Shown: one piece after another, positions 51,060 through 59,288 of the stretch | How the letters are laid out: each line of letters begins with the position of its first letter | Numbering within the stretch: the stretch's first letter is position 1 | Source: Fidelibacterota bacterium | GTDB taxonomy: Bacteria; Fidelibacterota; Marinisomatia; SCGC-AAA003-L08; TS1B11 | NCBI GenBank assembly: GCA_004124875.1 | Contig: SCKJ01000009.1 | Location: 28,840 to 92,839, forward strand | Length of the DNA: 64,000 nucleotides | Reading direction: 5' to 3' | Translations under genes and position numbers: made by a program | Notes under the pieces: model-generated | What the model was told of the DNA's origin: nothing | Database searches by the model: none | The model's input: only the letters and a program-made list of their open reading frames with translations

Positions 51060-52685
51060 CTGTATTCTGCACTTTGTATCGGGTGTAGAGCGATATTCCC
51101 AGATTGCCGTCGAGCGATCCTTCGATATTTCAACTTTCTGTATGAAGGCCCTAGCGACCCTCTGGCGGTTTTCAGCTGAGCCTCTGCTCCAAATTTCCCC
51201 AAAACTCAGAGATTCACGTTCCAAATCATCAATTGATTTTAAGTCAATGGATAGCTCACCATTCTTGATCTGATCCCTCGCTAGCCGTAGCTGCTCAAGC
51301 CGGTCGCAGACTTTGTTCAACTCCACTATGAGTCCCCGTGAATTAGGAGCGGCCTTAAGCACTTTAATTAGATTCTTCTCCTCCATCTCCAGCTTTTTTA
51401 TTTCTGGCTCCAGGCTTTTTTCCAAAGTGACATCGAGTCCCGAATCAGCAGAGACAATCTCACGGGCCCGGTCAAACGCACTGGAAAGCACTTCAGGCTC
51501 GATTAGTGAGTCTATCAGGATCTCCGCGTATTCATGAAGGGTACGTGCCAGGATGACCCGGCCCTTACAATTGACCGCCCGATTCCGGCCGTATTCACGA
51601 TAGCGTTTGAGGAGATAGTTCCCGCGCTTCTCCTCCCTGTAATAATAACGGCTATCGCAGTTTTCACAGTAGAGCAATTTATCCAGAAGCGCGAATTTGG
51701 GAGGATGCACTAGCCCCCCATATTCTCTTGTTTGTTTCGCCATCCGCGCGTGAATAGAATCGAATAGATTATCGCTTACAATTCTCAGTTTCTCATCATG
51801 GTACACTACCCATTTATCTGAATCATGATGCCATGAATTCTGGGTATCATTCCATAAATTCTCATCTCGACTGAAAATTCCTTGTCGTCGCTTGCCCCAC
51901 GTTAAATCCCCTTTATAAATCGGGTTTTTCAGTATGTTTTGGACACTACTCCTCGACCAGGGATTTCCCCTTGATGTTCTAAATCCTTTGCCGTTTAGCC
52001 ATCCGACCAATGTTCTGAGTGAAACTCCCCGACTATATTGCTCGAACACATATTGAACAGCCTTGACTTTGTCCGGTGAGTCTAGCACCAATCGCACCCT
52101 ATTGTGTTCTCTCGACTGGACGCCTAATTCAAGAGGCTCCAGTTCCCCACCCTCGGGTGAAGTTTCCATCCGAATATAGCCAAACATTGGATTTCCACCC
52201 TGCCACCATCCGTCCCCCGCCTTCACCTTTCCTCGGTCAATCATACGACTTGCCAGTTTTCTACTCTCCTCCCTGCTAACCTCAAGATCCAGGAATGTTC
52301 GAATATTTCGCGCGAAGTTATCGAACGTATTGCATATTTCTCCAGATGAAGTATCAATGACGAATACCCCGTGATCCTTCAATAATCGCAAGTGAGGCAA
52401 TAGCTGGTCACCCATTCTCCCGTGTATTCTGTCTAATTTCTCAACAAGTACAAATTGATAGTCATTTAAGCCAGCTTGGACCTCTTCCAGTATAGCCATG
52501 AAGGCGGCCCCAATCTGCGTGCCCGTACCAGTGTACATCACGAATCGTAATATCTCTGGATCAATATCCATCTCTTTTATTATAGATGCCGATGTCGTCC
52601 AATTCGCAAGAAGGATTTTTTGATCCTCCAAACTTTGGTCTTGCATATTGCTTGATCTTCTGCAGAAAGCAATGGCCTTATGCAT
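51009..52685 (-). CDS. large serine recombinase (integrase)
   Basis: A 558-residue site-specific recombinase. The N-terminal resolvase domain starts AIAFCRRSSNMQDQSLEDQ with the nucleophilic serine in the RRSSN segment and EKLDRIHGRMG further on. The Recombinase domain spans about 165-290 (RKLASRMIDRGKVKAGDGW, NILKNPIYKGDL). A zinc ribbon (LLYCENCDSRYYY, later AVNCKGR) and a coiled coil (about 420-500) follow, as in large serine integrases. Its last 16 residues and stop are encoded antisense to tRNA-Leu(CAA). It probably integrated the element seen to its right. The start follows GAGGAAAG. Confidence 0.92.
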   Translation of the reverse strand: MHKAIAFCRRSSNMQDQSLEDQKILLANWTTSASIIKEMDIDPEILRFVMYTGTGTQIGAAFMAILEEVQAGLNDYQFVLVEKLDRIHGRMGDQLLPHLRLLKDHGVFVIDTSSGEICNTFDNFARNIRTFLDLEVSREESRKLASRMIDRGKVKAGDGWWQGGNPMFGYIRMETSPEGGELEPLELGVQSREHNRVRLVLDSPDKVKAVQYVFEQYSRGVSLRTLVGWLNGKGFRTSRGNPWSRSSVQNILKNPIYKGDLTWGKRRQGIFSRDENLWNDTQNSWHHDSDKWVVYHDEKLRIVSDNLFDSIHARMAKQTREYGGLVHPPKFALLDKLLYCENCDSRYYYREEKRGNYLLKRYREYGRNRAVNCKGRVILARTLHEYAEILIDSLIEPEVLSSAFDRAREIVSADSGLDVTLEKSLEPEIKKLEMEEKNLIKVLKAAPNSRGLIVELNKVCDRLEQLRLARDQIKNGELSIDLKSIDDLERESLSFGEIWSRGSAENRQRVARAFIQKVEISKDRSTAIWEYRSTPDTKCRIQCRGGDSNPHILADTGF

Positions 52686-52728
52686 GGTCTTTCCTCACTC
52701 TATCAGTTGTGGATTGCACCCGTTGATT

Positions 52729-52843
52729 TCATGTTTGAATATACTCAATGCTATCAAATTCCCCAGACATGCTAGTTGCTCCTTTTTTCTTTTGCCTTCA
52801 TCCTGGCAGCATCCAAAATCAGTGCAGCCAGCGCTTCAACCAT
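52729..52843 (-). other. two tiny possible leader ORFs before the recombinase
   Basis: Two short frames lie on the minus strand upstream of the recombinase. 52772-52843 encodes 23 residues (MVEALAALILDAARMKAKEK and on), with AAGGAG 9 bp before the ATG. 52729-52770 encodes 13 residues (MSGEFDSIEYIQT), with AAAAGGAG upstream. Both have proper ribosome sites and lead into the recombinase gene. They may be leader peptides or chance; nothing in them is recognisable. Confidence 0.3.
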
Positions 52844-53092
52844 TTGTCGTCTCTCCTTGGAACTCAACTTGCCTTTTCCTTCTCTTGTGAGTGATCTTGG
52901 TCATAGGCTTAAAATCTCAACCGATTCCACACATCTTAGTGATCGAGATTTGTGATACTTTATGCTGGCCAAGTCGAAACCTGGAATACGGTGTAGGTGA
53001 TATCAGCACGCCCACCAGGAGTTTCTCCAGGGCATCGATCCGTTTGAGAATGATTTTATCCGAGGAGCTCATTTCGACCGTGAGTTGATGAA

Positions 53093-53251
53093 TTGCACTA
53101 TTAGAGGTGGGACTACGGGGTGTCCAATAGGGGTAGTAGATATAGTTGCACTACTACTATATATTACTACTCTACCCTGACGAGAAAGGCTTGAGAGAAA
53201 GTGTGCAAGTTTGTCTATTATTAGTTGCACACTTCCACAGTGGTTGTGCAA
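53093..53251. promoter_or_regulatory. repeat-rich control region (possible origin or operator)
   Basis: TTGCAC or its complement GTGCAA occurs five times in 160 bp: 53093, 53146, 53203, 53225 and 53246. AAGTGTGCAA (53199-53208) and TTGCACACTT (53225-53234) form a perfect 10-bp inverted repeat with a 16-nt loop. GTAGTAG (53133) mirrors CTACTAC (53151), followed by an AT-rich run. It lies directly after the primase-helicase gene and before the recombinase block. The gap 52844-53300 has no convincing gene. Confidence 0.5.
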
Positions 53252-53300
53252 CAATGCAACCTCCCGGAGATAAGTGACTGAATACTGTACTACCTTGGAA

Positions 53301-55241
53301 TTAGTGCAGCTTTTCATAGCCTCCCCATCCGTCCATTTTGACCAAACCTGCGTCGAGAATCTTGCCGATCCAATTGAATGCTGTCCGCCGGCTGCGTCCC
53401 GTGATTTTTTCAACCGCGCTGAGCCAAGTCTTTGTGGCGAACTTTTCTTCCATTTTGGCGAGAACTTCCAACCCTTTAAGCGGCCTTGGGTATTGAAGGT
53501 GGGCTGCTTCCTTCACCAACCCCTGATTATGAAACCACAGGTTATCAGGGTCAAGTTTCAAGGCGAAAGTCTTGTTCAGATTAGGTGACCGATCTCTGTT
53601 TTTGGTGATCTTCAGCAGGCGCAGCCCGGGGGTTTTTAGCGACATCGCCATCTGCAGAATCACGTCCATGCTGTTGGCGATCGTGCTGCCACCGCGTATC
53701 AAGTGCTTGCTTATCATCGTATCTGGCTGATGTTTTTTATCGTGGGTAACCAGTAGCATGGTGGATTTGTGAATATTTGCGATCGAAAATATTTCGCTCA
53801 GGAGGGGTTTGAGTTCCCGATTGCTTTCATCGTCAGCCCCCGTCGCGGCGTAGAGGTTATCGACCGAGAGGAAATCGAATCGTGGGTTGGCTTCCACAGT
53901 GGCTCGGATTCTTTTCCAATTATCTTGGAAAAGTGCTGGGTCTGCATCAAGTGTGTTAACATGGAGATTGTCCAAACGCTCTTTCTGCTCAGGCGATAAG
54001 ATTGAGCATAACTTGATATGTCTTTCATGGATTTGCTCAGCGCTCATCTCAAAATTCAACAGGAGCACTCGGCGTGCTCTTGGAACCTTGAATCCTAGGA
54101 ATTCGTCCAAGCCTACGGCTAATGCAATTGCCATTTGATGGGTGATTAAGGATTTTCCAACACCATCCGGAGCCGCAACGACTATTTTTTTATTCGCTCC
54201 CAAAATTTCTTCGATAAGCGGTTCGGACCCTTTGAACTCCCTACTTAAAAGCGCGTAGCCGCTTTCGAGGACAAACGGAGAAGTGATGCCGGCGTCAGAT
54301 TCAGTAGACGAGTGGCTTCTGCCTGGGCGAATCGCTTCACCAAGCTGCTCGCGAACGACCACCGGTCCCTCCTGTGCCATCAAATCGTTAAAGTCAGTTC
54401 CATTATTCTTGTGCTGAAATACTGGCAGCGCCACGAGACCATCAACTGCGATAGCTGCCTCAAACGCTTTGGTTCGACCGGGATTTCCTTTTTTCCTGCG
54501 GTCATCATCCCCGGCAATAACTATTTCAATCGAGGGGAATTTTTGGCGCAGTACTTTTGCCACGGTTTTTACATTGTCAGTTCCGAATGCTATCGCGACC
54601 GCCTCATCAGTGGCTTCATGGATGGATGCACCGGTGCTATAGCTTTCTGATACATATATTCTTTTATCGGGAACACCCAGCGCGTGGTAGCAGCCAGATT
54701 TTCTACCATCGGCAAGATTTCGTTTTTCACCGTTCTCGTAGATTCTTTGGAAGGACCAGAGCGTTCCATCCTTGTCACGCATCGGGACAAGAAGTGCCTG
54801 CCCGTCGAATCGAAGACCATGTGACTTCACCCCTTTGGTTTGGAGGTAGAGATGAGTGTCAGGGGCCAGCTTTGCGTTTTTCCAAGAATCATTTGCTACA
54901 TCCCGGGCTTTCTCCTGCCGTCTCCTAAGTTCCTCTATCCGCTTCTGTTTTATCAGGCGCATGTTCTTGGTGAGGGCGTCTCGTTCGGATTTAGATAATT
55001 TGGCACCGCTCTTGGCGTTCCAGGCTTGGCGAATGGTGCGCCAATCACCGAATTCGCCTGCCGGCAATAGATCCGCGTGCAGCACATACCATCCATCTTT
55101 GCTGCCGGCTTTATCTTCTGGAATATGAAACCGGTGAATCTCGCCGTCAGCGATTATCTCATCAGGAGCTGCAATGCCCGCGTCGAGCATTGCTTCGCGG
55201 AAGGCATTTACTATTTCATCGATATTGAACTGACTTTCCAT
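53301..55241 (-). CDS. Toprim/RepA-type primase-helicase fusion
   Basis: A 646-residue replication protein of a mobile element. Residues 1-110 are an N-terminal region of the sort found before toprim domains. About 130-290 is a toprim-like domain (LLVPMRDKDGTLWSFQRIY, KRIYVSESYSTGASIHEAT, IEIVIAGDDDRRKKG, NNGTDFNDLMA). About 325-560 is an AAA_25/RepA ATPase: Walker A VVAAPDGVGKSLITHQMA, RRVLLLNFEMSAEQIHERH, Walker B FDFLSVDNLYAATG, and LLVTHDKKHQPD. The end (TGRSRRTAFNWIGKILDAGLVKMDG) looks like a winged helix. It probably starts element replication from the control region at 53093-53251. Confidence 0.85.
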   Translation of the reverse strand: MESQFNIDEIVNAFREAMLDAGIAAPDEIIADGEIHRFHIPEDKAGSKDGWYVLHADLLPAGEFGDWRTIRQAWNAKSGAKLSKSERDALTKNMRLIKQKRIEELRRRQEKARDVANDSWKNAKLAPDTHLYLQTKGVKSHGLRFDGQALLVPMRDKDGTLWSFQRIYENGEKRNLADGRKSGCYHALGVPDKRIYVSESYSTGASIHEATDEAVAIAFGTDNVKTVAKVLRQKFPSIEIVIAGDDDRRKKGNPGRTKAFEAAIAVDGLVALPVFQHKNNGTDFNDLMAQEGPVVVREQLGEAIRPGRSHSSTESDAGITSPFVLESGYALLSREFKGSEPLIEEILGANKKIVVAAPDGVGKSLITHQMAIALAVGLDEFLGFKVPRARRVLLLNFEMSAEQIHERHIKLCSILSPEQKERLDNLHVNTLDADPALFQDNWKRIRATVEANPRFDFLSVDNLYAATGADDESNRELKPLLSEIFSIANIHKSTMLLVTHDKKHQPDTMISKHLIRGGSTIANSMDVILQMAMSLKTPGLRLLKITKNRDRSPNLNKTFALKLDPDNLWFHNQGLVKEAAHLQYPRPLKGLEVLAKMEEKFATKTWLSAVEKITGRSRRTAFNWIGKILDAGLVKMDGWGGYEKLH

Positions 55242-55334
55242 GCTTCATGTTCGTGCAAAGCGGAGCGAGAGTTCAAGAGGGTGTTAGGGTGATTATTGGG
55301 TGAATTGAGGAGGATCAGGGCGGGGTGAGAGTAA

Positions 55335-56132
55335 TCAAATTTTCAAGCGATATTTGCGCTTCCCGGGTGGGCGATCGATTAACTCGTTCCAGACATCAAG
55401 ATTCATCTTGAAAATTTGATACATTTTTGATTTAATGTTAGTGGCTTTTTTTATGGCCTCAGAGCTCTTCCATGCCTTTGGGTCTTTAAGCCAAGTCTCA
55501 TATAAATAGGAGATCACCCGGTACTGATTTGGAGTTAGAGAATATTCTTTGCCCATTTTGAATGCCAAGCTCGAATCCTCATCAAGTCGAAAAGAATCGT
55601 CATATGATTCTTCACGATTTTCCTTTATATCTAATGAGGGCACTTTCAACTCATTTTCAATAAACCAAGCTTCAATTACATTCTTTGAGAGTTGGTTAAA
55701 GTCATAGAGCCCCTTGATGGCTGGGTTTTCGTTGGTAGGCTCGAGTGCCACTATACGTTGGTTGATAGTCATGAGTTCCTTTTCGTGCAGATAACTAATT
55801 ACCGGAATTTGAACTGTATCTCTGTTCATTTCGGGAGCAATCTTATGGGCTCGAGTCCCATCATTCTTCTCTGCATGAGAAGGTCTGATAATCATATTCT
55901 GATCGAAGTCAGACCAGACAGATTGTAGCAGCTTTTTTAGTTCAGGTTCAGCTTCAAATAGTACACTGGCCTCAAATCGCTCCTCACACTCGTCAGCAAA
56001 CTTCTCTCTTATGAATGCGCGTTTGAGACGCTCAATCCAATCCAAGTGGACGTCTCTGTTATAGATCCCCATGGTGGGCGTGCTTGGATGGCTCAGATCT
56101 AGGACAATTCCATATTGCACAAGTTGCTTCAT
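55335..56132 (-). CDS. hypothetical protein with C-terminal winged-helix-like region
   Basis: A 265-residue protein that I cannot place. The N-terminal half is charged and helical (DWIERLKRAFIREKFADECEERFE). The middle (ISYLHEKELMTINQRIVALE) is unremarkable. The C-terminus, YSLTPNQYRVISYLYETWLKDP then AIKKATNIKSKMYQIFKMNLDVWNELIDRP, has the helix pattern of a winged-helix DNA-binding domain. It lies upstream of the primase-helicase by about 90 bp on the same strand. A role in control or partner of replication is a guess from position. Confidence 0.5.
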   Translation of the reverse strand: MKQLVQYGIVLDLSHPSTPTMGIYNRDVHLDWIERLKRAFIREKFADECEERFEASVLFEAEPELKKLLQSVWSDFDQNMIIRPSHAEKNDGTRAHKIAPEMNRDTVQIPVISYLHEKELMTINQRIVALEPTNENPAIKGLYDFNQLSKNVIEAWFIENELKVPSLDIKENREESYDDSFRLDEDSSLAFKMGKEYSLTPNQYRVISYLYETWLKDPKAWKSSEAIKKATNIKSKMYQIFKMNLDVWNELIDRPPGKRKYRLKI

Positions 56133-56207
56133 ATGTACGCCGATGGCATGGGTTAAAAAATAGGAATCTGTCGTTGCTCTTCTGATAACTCGTCCCCTAT
56201 CCTATAT

Positions 56208-56483
56208 TCAATTTTTCTGGACTAGTCTTTCACCGGCTTCCCAAACCTTACCCATCTCAGAAATTATGACCCTCACGATTACCTCATCCTCAACCTGATT
56301 AATCATAAATGCCCTGTCACCGGCGTCTTTTATGGAGGATCCAAAATGGTAGCAGTGTACGTCGTCAGAGCAATGTGAGCTACTTGGGCCTAAAACTAAG
56401 AGACACATTTTGTGTTTCCAAGGTTTAGCTGACGCCTCAACTGAAGCGTCCTTCGCTTCATCTTTTAGTTGGCTATAAGTCAT
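56208..56483 (-). CDS. small hypothetical protein
   Basis: A 91-residue protein, acidic, with no recognisable motif: a helical start (MTYSQLKDEAKDASVEAS) and a short strand-rich end (AFMINQVEDEVIVRVIISEMG). A GTG ten codons upstream is also open. It is an isolated gene of the element and may be real because its codon pattern runs without interruption over its length. Function unknown. Confidence 0.4.
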   Translation of the reverse strand: MTYSQLKDEAKDASVEASAKPWKHKMCLLVLGPSSSHCSDDVHCYHFGSSIKDAGDRAFMINQVEDEVIVRVIISEMGKVWEAGERLVQKN

Positions 56484-56564
56484 AATGCTGAGGATTATTC
56501 CATGACTGTCCACAGTCCATGGTCTCGAGTTCAGAATTTACAGTACAAGTACGCGGCCACTCAA

Positions 56565-57272
56565 TTAGCTCAGGGATTCAAGGGCGCCATGACATTTCTT
56601 GTATTTCTTGCCGCTGCCGCAGGGACAAGGATCATTGCGGCCGACCTTCTGACTCAGAGCAACCCGGGACACCTGGGCTTCTGCGCGACGAACCGGCAGC
56701 CAGAATTCGTGTATCTCCCGCACTGCCGCGGGCAGCATCGCAACCCATTCCTCATGCGGCACCGCTGATATCTTAGGATCCTCCTCGAGGATCTTCCACC
56801 CTTTTTCTGTACCGTGTAAGGATATTGGAAAGATGCCGGCCTTTTGTACTTCATCCTCAAATAGAGGCTGCCAGGAATCACGGGCGAGATCAACTGCTCG
56901 CATGAAACCCCAGCACCAATCGTCTATTACTGTAACCTCCTCAGCAGTAGCGGTATTGATCATGAATAGCGGGTTGAAATCAGGTGGCTCTATCATGAAA
57001 TCCTGCGCGACAGAGTTGTACAGGTGCATGACGAGCCCCATGACGCGCTCCAGCTCCTTCTTGGACTCCCACACCATCTCGTCCGTTTTGGTTTCGCCCC
57101 ACACCACCGGAAGCCATCGGCTCGTCTGAATGCTATCAGGACCTGTGATCATGCCAGTTAGAAATCCGTCAAGGGTTGATATGTCCATGCACTCCTCTGG
57201 AGTTTTATCAGACAATAGAAAATCAGTGAGCTCCTCGATTTCGGTATCACTGAGGTGATTGGAGGTTTCCAC
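56565..57272 (-). CDS. YecA/UPF0149-family protein with C-terminal SEC-C zinc motif
   Basis: A 235-residue protein. Residues 5-160 are a UPF0149/YecA-like helical region ([52 protein letters not shown]). The end [19 protein letters not shown] is a SEC-C zinc-binding motif as in SecA. These proteins are widespread, with no firm function. GTG 57272 has GAAGGA 8 bp upstream; a longer open frame of 35 codons exists before it but does not look like the family start. Confidence 0.85.
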   Translation of the reverse strand: METSNHLSDTEIEELTDFLLSDKTPEECMDISTLDGFLTGMITGPDSIQTSRWLPVVWGETKTDEMVWESKKELERVMGLVMHLYNSVAQDFMIEPPDFNPLFMINTATAEEVTVIDDWCWGFMRAVDLARDSWQPLFEDEVQKAGIFPISLHGTEKGWKILEEDPKISAVPHEEWVAMLPAAVREIHEFWLPVRRAEAQVSRVALSQKVGRNDPCPCGSGKKYKKCHGALESLS

Positions 57273-57465
57273 AAATGATTTCCTTCGCCACCAAAAACCC
57301 TGATTACTAACTGGCTCGAATCCTGTCAGAGCCCATTCTGGTTCGCTTGTGACCTGCCTGCAATACTTGGTCCGCATTCAAACTTAAGAAACCAAGCTTT
57401 ACTAGACGTCGCCAGAGCTCACGAAATTGCGGTCACATTTTATAAGTGCTCATTTAAAATCTAAA

Positions 57466-57756
57466 TCAGGAATTATCGGATTCATTCTGATCCCCAATCG
57501 TAACTCCCGGAATCTCTATGCCCGCATGTTGAGCATGAAAGAATCTAATGCCGGCACAATTCTTACATGTGGTCGTAATAAGAGGAATGAGGCCAATACT
57601 TTCAGTCTCAGATTCTAATCCCATTTGAAAGAGCCCGTAAACCTGTGCATCGAAAGACCATAGGTTTTTTCCGCATGCTGAACAGTCGTTATCTTCCTTC
57701 AATTTCTCAATGAGGTGTGATTCGAATATTTTTTTTTGCTCCTGATTGAGTCGCAT
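57466..57756 (-). CDS. small zinc-ribbon protein
   Basis: A 96-residue protein with two CxxC pairs, DCSACGKNLWSF near residue 24 and TTCKNCAGIRFFHAQHAGI near 62, forming a zinc ribbon around a hydrophobic core (YGLFQMG). The start follows AGGAGG. The arrangement of CxxCG..W followed by ITTTCKNCG resembles a family of stand-alone ribbon proteins of unknown role that I recall from other genomes. It is likely real. Confidence 0.6.
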   Translation of the reverse strand: MRLNQEQKKIFESHLIEKLKEDNDCSACGKNLWSFDAQVYGLFQMGLESETESIGLIPLITTTCKNCAGIRFFHAQHAGIEIPGVTIGDQNESDNS

Positions 57757-57946
57757 ACTTTCCTCCTATCGTTTGTGAACACAAGACCTGCATATCGCTT
57801 CAGGATATTGTTTCTCGATTCAAATCTAGCTACGGCGGATTCAACGGATTAACACCATTTGATTCCGCTTCTCTCCCTTCGAGGAATCGAATAATAGGAC
57901 ATGAATCGGTTCCAAAACAAGGTTATAGAGGTACGTTCTGCCCATT

Positions 57947-58169
57947 TTAAATATAGGCAAGGCCCCACTCATGCTCGCACTGGTTACAGTGCCATTCAGG
58001 GATTCCCCCAGAATCTACTACGCACCCGGCCAATATGGATTTCACCTGCTTCGACCTTGGCCCATAGTTCTGGGCTCTCTTGAAGCATGCCGTACAGAAT
58101 ACGGGCAACGCTTGCGGATCCGCAGTTTGGGCATGTGGGAGTATCGAATTCATTTAGCACTATAGCCAT
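57947..58169 (-). pseudogene. zinc-ribbon protein, frameshifted
   Basis: The N-terminal part starts at ATG 58169 (MAIVLNEFDTPTCPNCGSAS, then VARILYGMLQESPELWAKVE, AGEIHIG). The C-terminal part in another frame reads GCVVDSGGIPEWHCNQCEHEWG to a stop at 57947. Joined, they make one typical ribbon protein with two CxxC pairs. The interval is 223 bp, one more than a multiple of three, so a single extra base is enough, most likely in GGCC at 58029-58032. It is either a true frameshift or a sequence error. Confidence 0.7.
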
Positions 58170-58236
58170 GTCCTACTCCCGGCCTTCTCTGGTTTGCTGA
58201 TTAAACTTCACCACTCTGCCGCACAGATTTCATTTA

Positions 58237-59244
58237 CTAGCGAGGCCCCTTTCCCAATTCTGCTTCAATCCTTCGAGTTAGAGCGGCTCTCAGAATATCT
58301 AATCTATCCTTTTTCCAAAAAATAAAATTATAGTGGTTGACATCAAAATGAAGTTCCTCACTAGCCTCGCTCGGATCATTGCATATCCAAAATACTGGCA
58401 AACCTAATCCCAGAGCAAAACCGGACTCAAAATATACTCCACCTCGCTGGCCTGTGAAATCTGCCACCACGAATCGACTCTTCCGAAGAAGCGCAATTAT
58501 TTCGTCATCAATCCTGTTGATATGTTCGTGTTGATCAATCCGTATTGGTCTATATCCAGCATCAATAATTCCTGGTTTGATTGCAGTCTCAAATATTGGA
58601 GCTAGCTGGTCGTCAAACCACATTGCGACAAAAGCAATATCACTTTGGGGATTACCGGGTAAGTGTTGGTTAATCACATCCCAGCCGTGTGGTGATATTC
58701 TCGCTTGGATTGATTGATCATCTTCAAGTGATAAATACCCCATCTCTCTGTAAAGATATTCTCTTATCAGGTACTCAAGTTCATCTGCGTTTTCAGACCA
58801 GCTAACAGCTAAGAGAGGGAGAATCAAATCGATCCGGGATTGATTATCAGCCGTCAGATCATCATATCCTTGGTTATTCAGCGCAGTTAGCGCACTCTCC
58901 ATCCTCATCCGATCCAATATTGATATATACTCCCCCACTCTCGGATGTGCTGATGAGAAATAATTTAATAGTTGCTCAGCTCTTTCTCCGAACGAGGGCT
59001 CGCGTATCTCATCTAGATGCCTAAGATGTTCTGATGATATTTGCATTCCTTGATTATGCCTTACGGTGCTGGATAAAAACATTAATTCTCGGGCTCTTTT
59101 TTCTGTGAACCGTGAGAGCATTACTGAAGCAGTGCCAGTGATGCTATACTTGCCACACTTCTTGCAGTCAAAGATATAAACATCACGATCTCCTGGTTCA
59201 TGGTACTCATTGAGTGGATATTGGCATATGGGACATTGGCCCAT
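58237..59244 (-). CDS. zinc-ribbon protein with nucleoside-deoxyribosyltransferase-like domain
   Basis: A 335-residue protein, counted from ATG 59244 (AGGA 8 bp upstream; an ATG ten codons earlier is open). It starts with a four-cysteine ribbon (CPICQYP, FDCKKCG). A helical middle follows (about residues 50-200). The C-terminal 110 residues resemble the nucleoside 2-deoxyribosyltransferase/TIR-like fold: IAFVAMWFDDQLAPIFETAIKPG, INRIDDEIIALLRKSRFVVADFTG, and the likely catalytic Glu273 in GVYFESGFALGLGLPVFWI. Related domains act in anti-phage defence by attacking nucleotides or NAD, but no activity is proven for this one. It starts 44 bp after hsdR on the same strand. Confidence 0.75.
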   Translation of the reverse strand: MGQCPICQYPLNEYHEPGDRDVYIFDCKKCGKYSITGTASVMLSRFTEKRARELMFLSSTVRHNQGMQISSEHLRHLDEIREPSFGERAEQLLNYFSSAHPRVGEYISILDRMRMESALTALNNQGYDDLTADNQSRIDLILPLLAVSWSENADELEYLIREYLYREMGYLSLEDDQSIQARISPHGWDVINQHLPGNPQSDIAFVAMWFDDQLAPIFETAIKPGIIDAGYRPIRIDQHEHINRIDDEIIALLRKSRFVVADFTGQRGGVYFESGFALGLGLPVFWICNDPSEASEELHFDVNHYNFIFWKKDRLDILRAALTRRIEAELGKGPR

Positions 59245-59288
59245 GTTCAATTCCTGCAAATTTCTAGATAGCATAATGGCACAGGCAT

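Noticed and set aside
50409..51179. 256-codon plus-strand frame across dut and tRNA-Leu
   Set aside because: Shadow of dut that reads through a tRNA gene.
53093..53251. CRISPR array
   Set aside because: The TTGCAC boxes are six bases, in mixed orientation and irregularly spaced; there are no repeat-spacer units.
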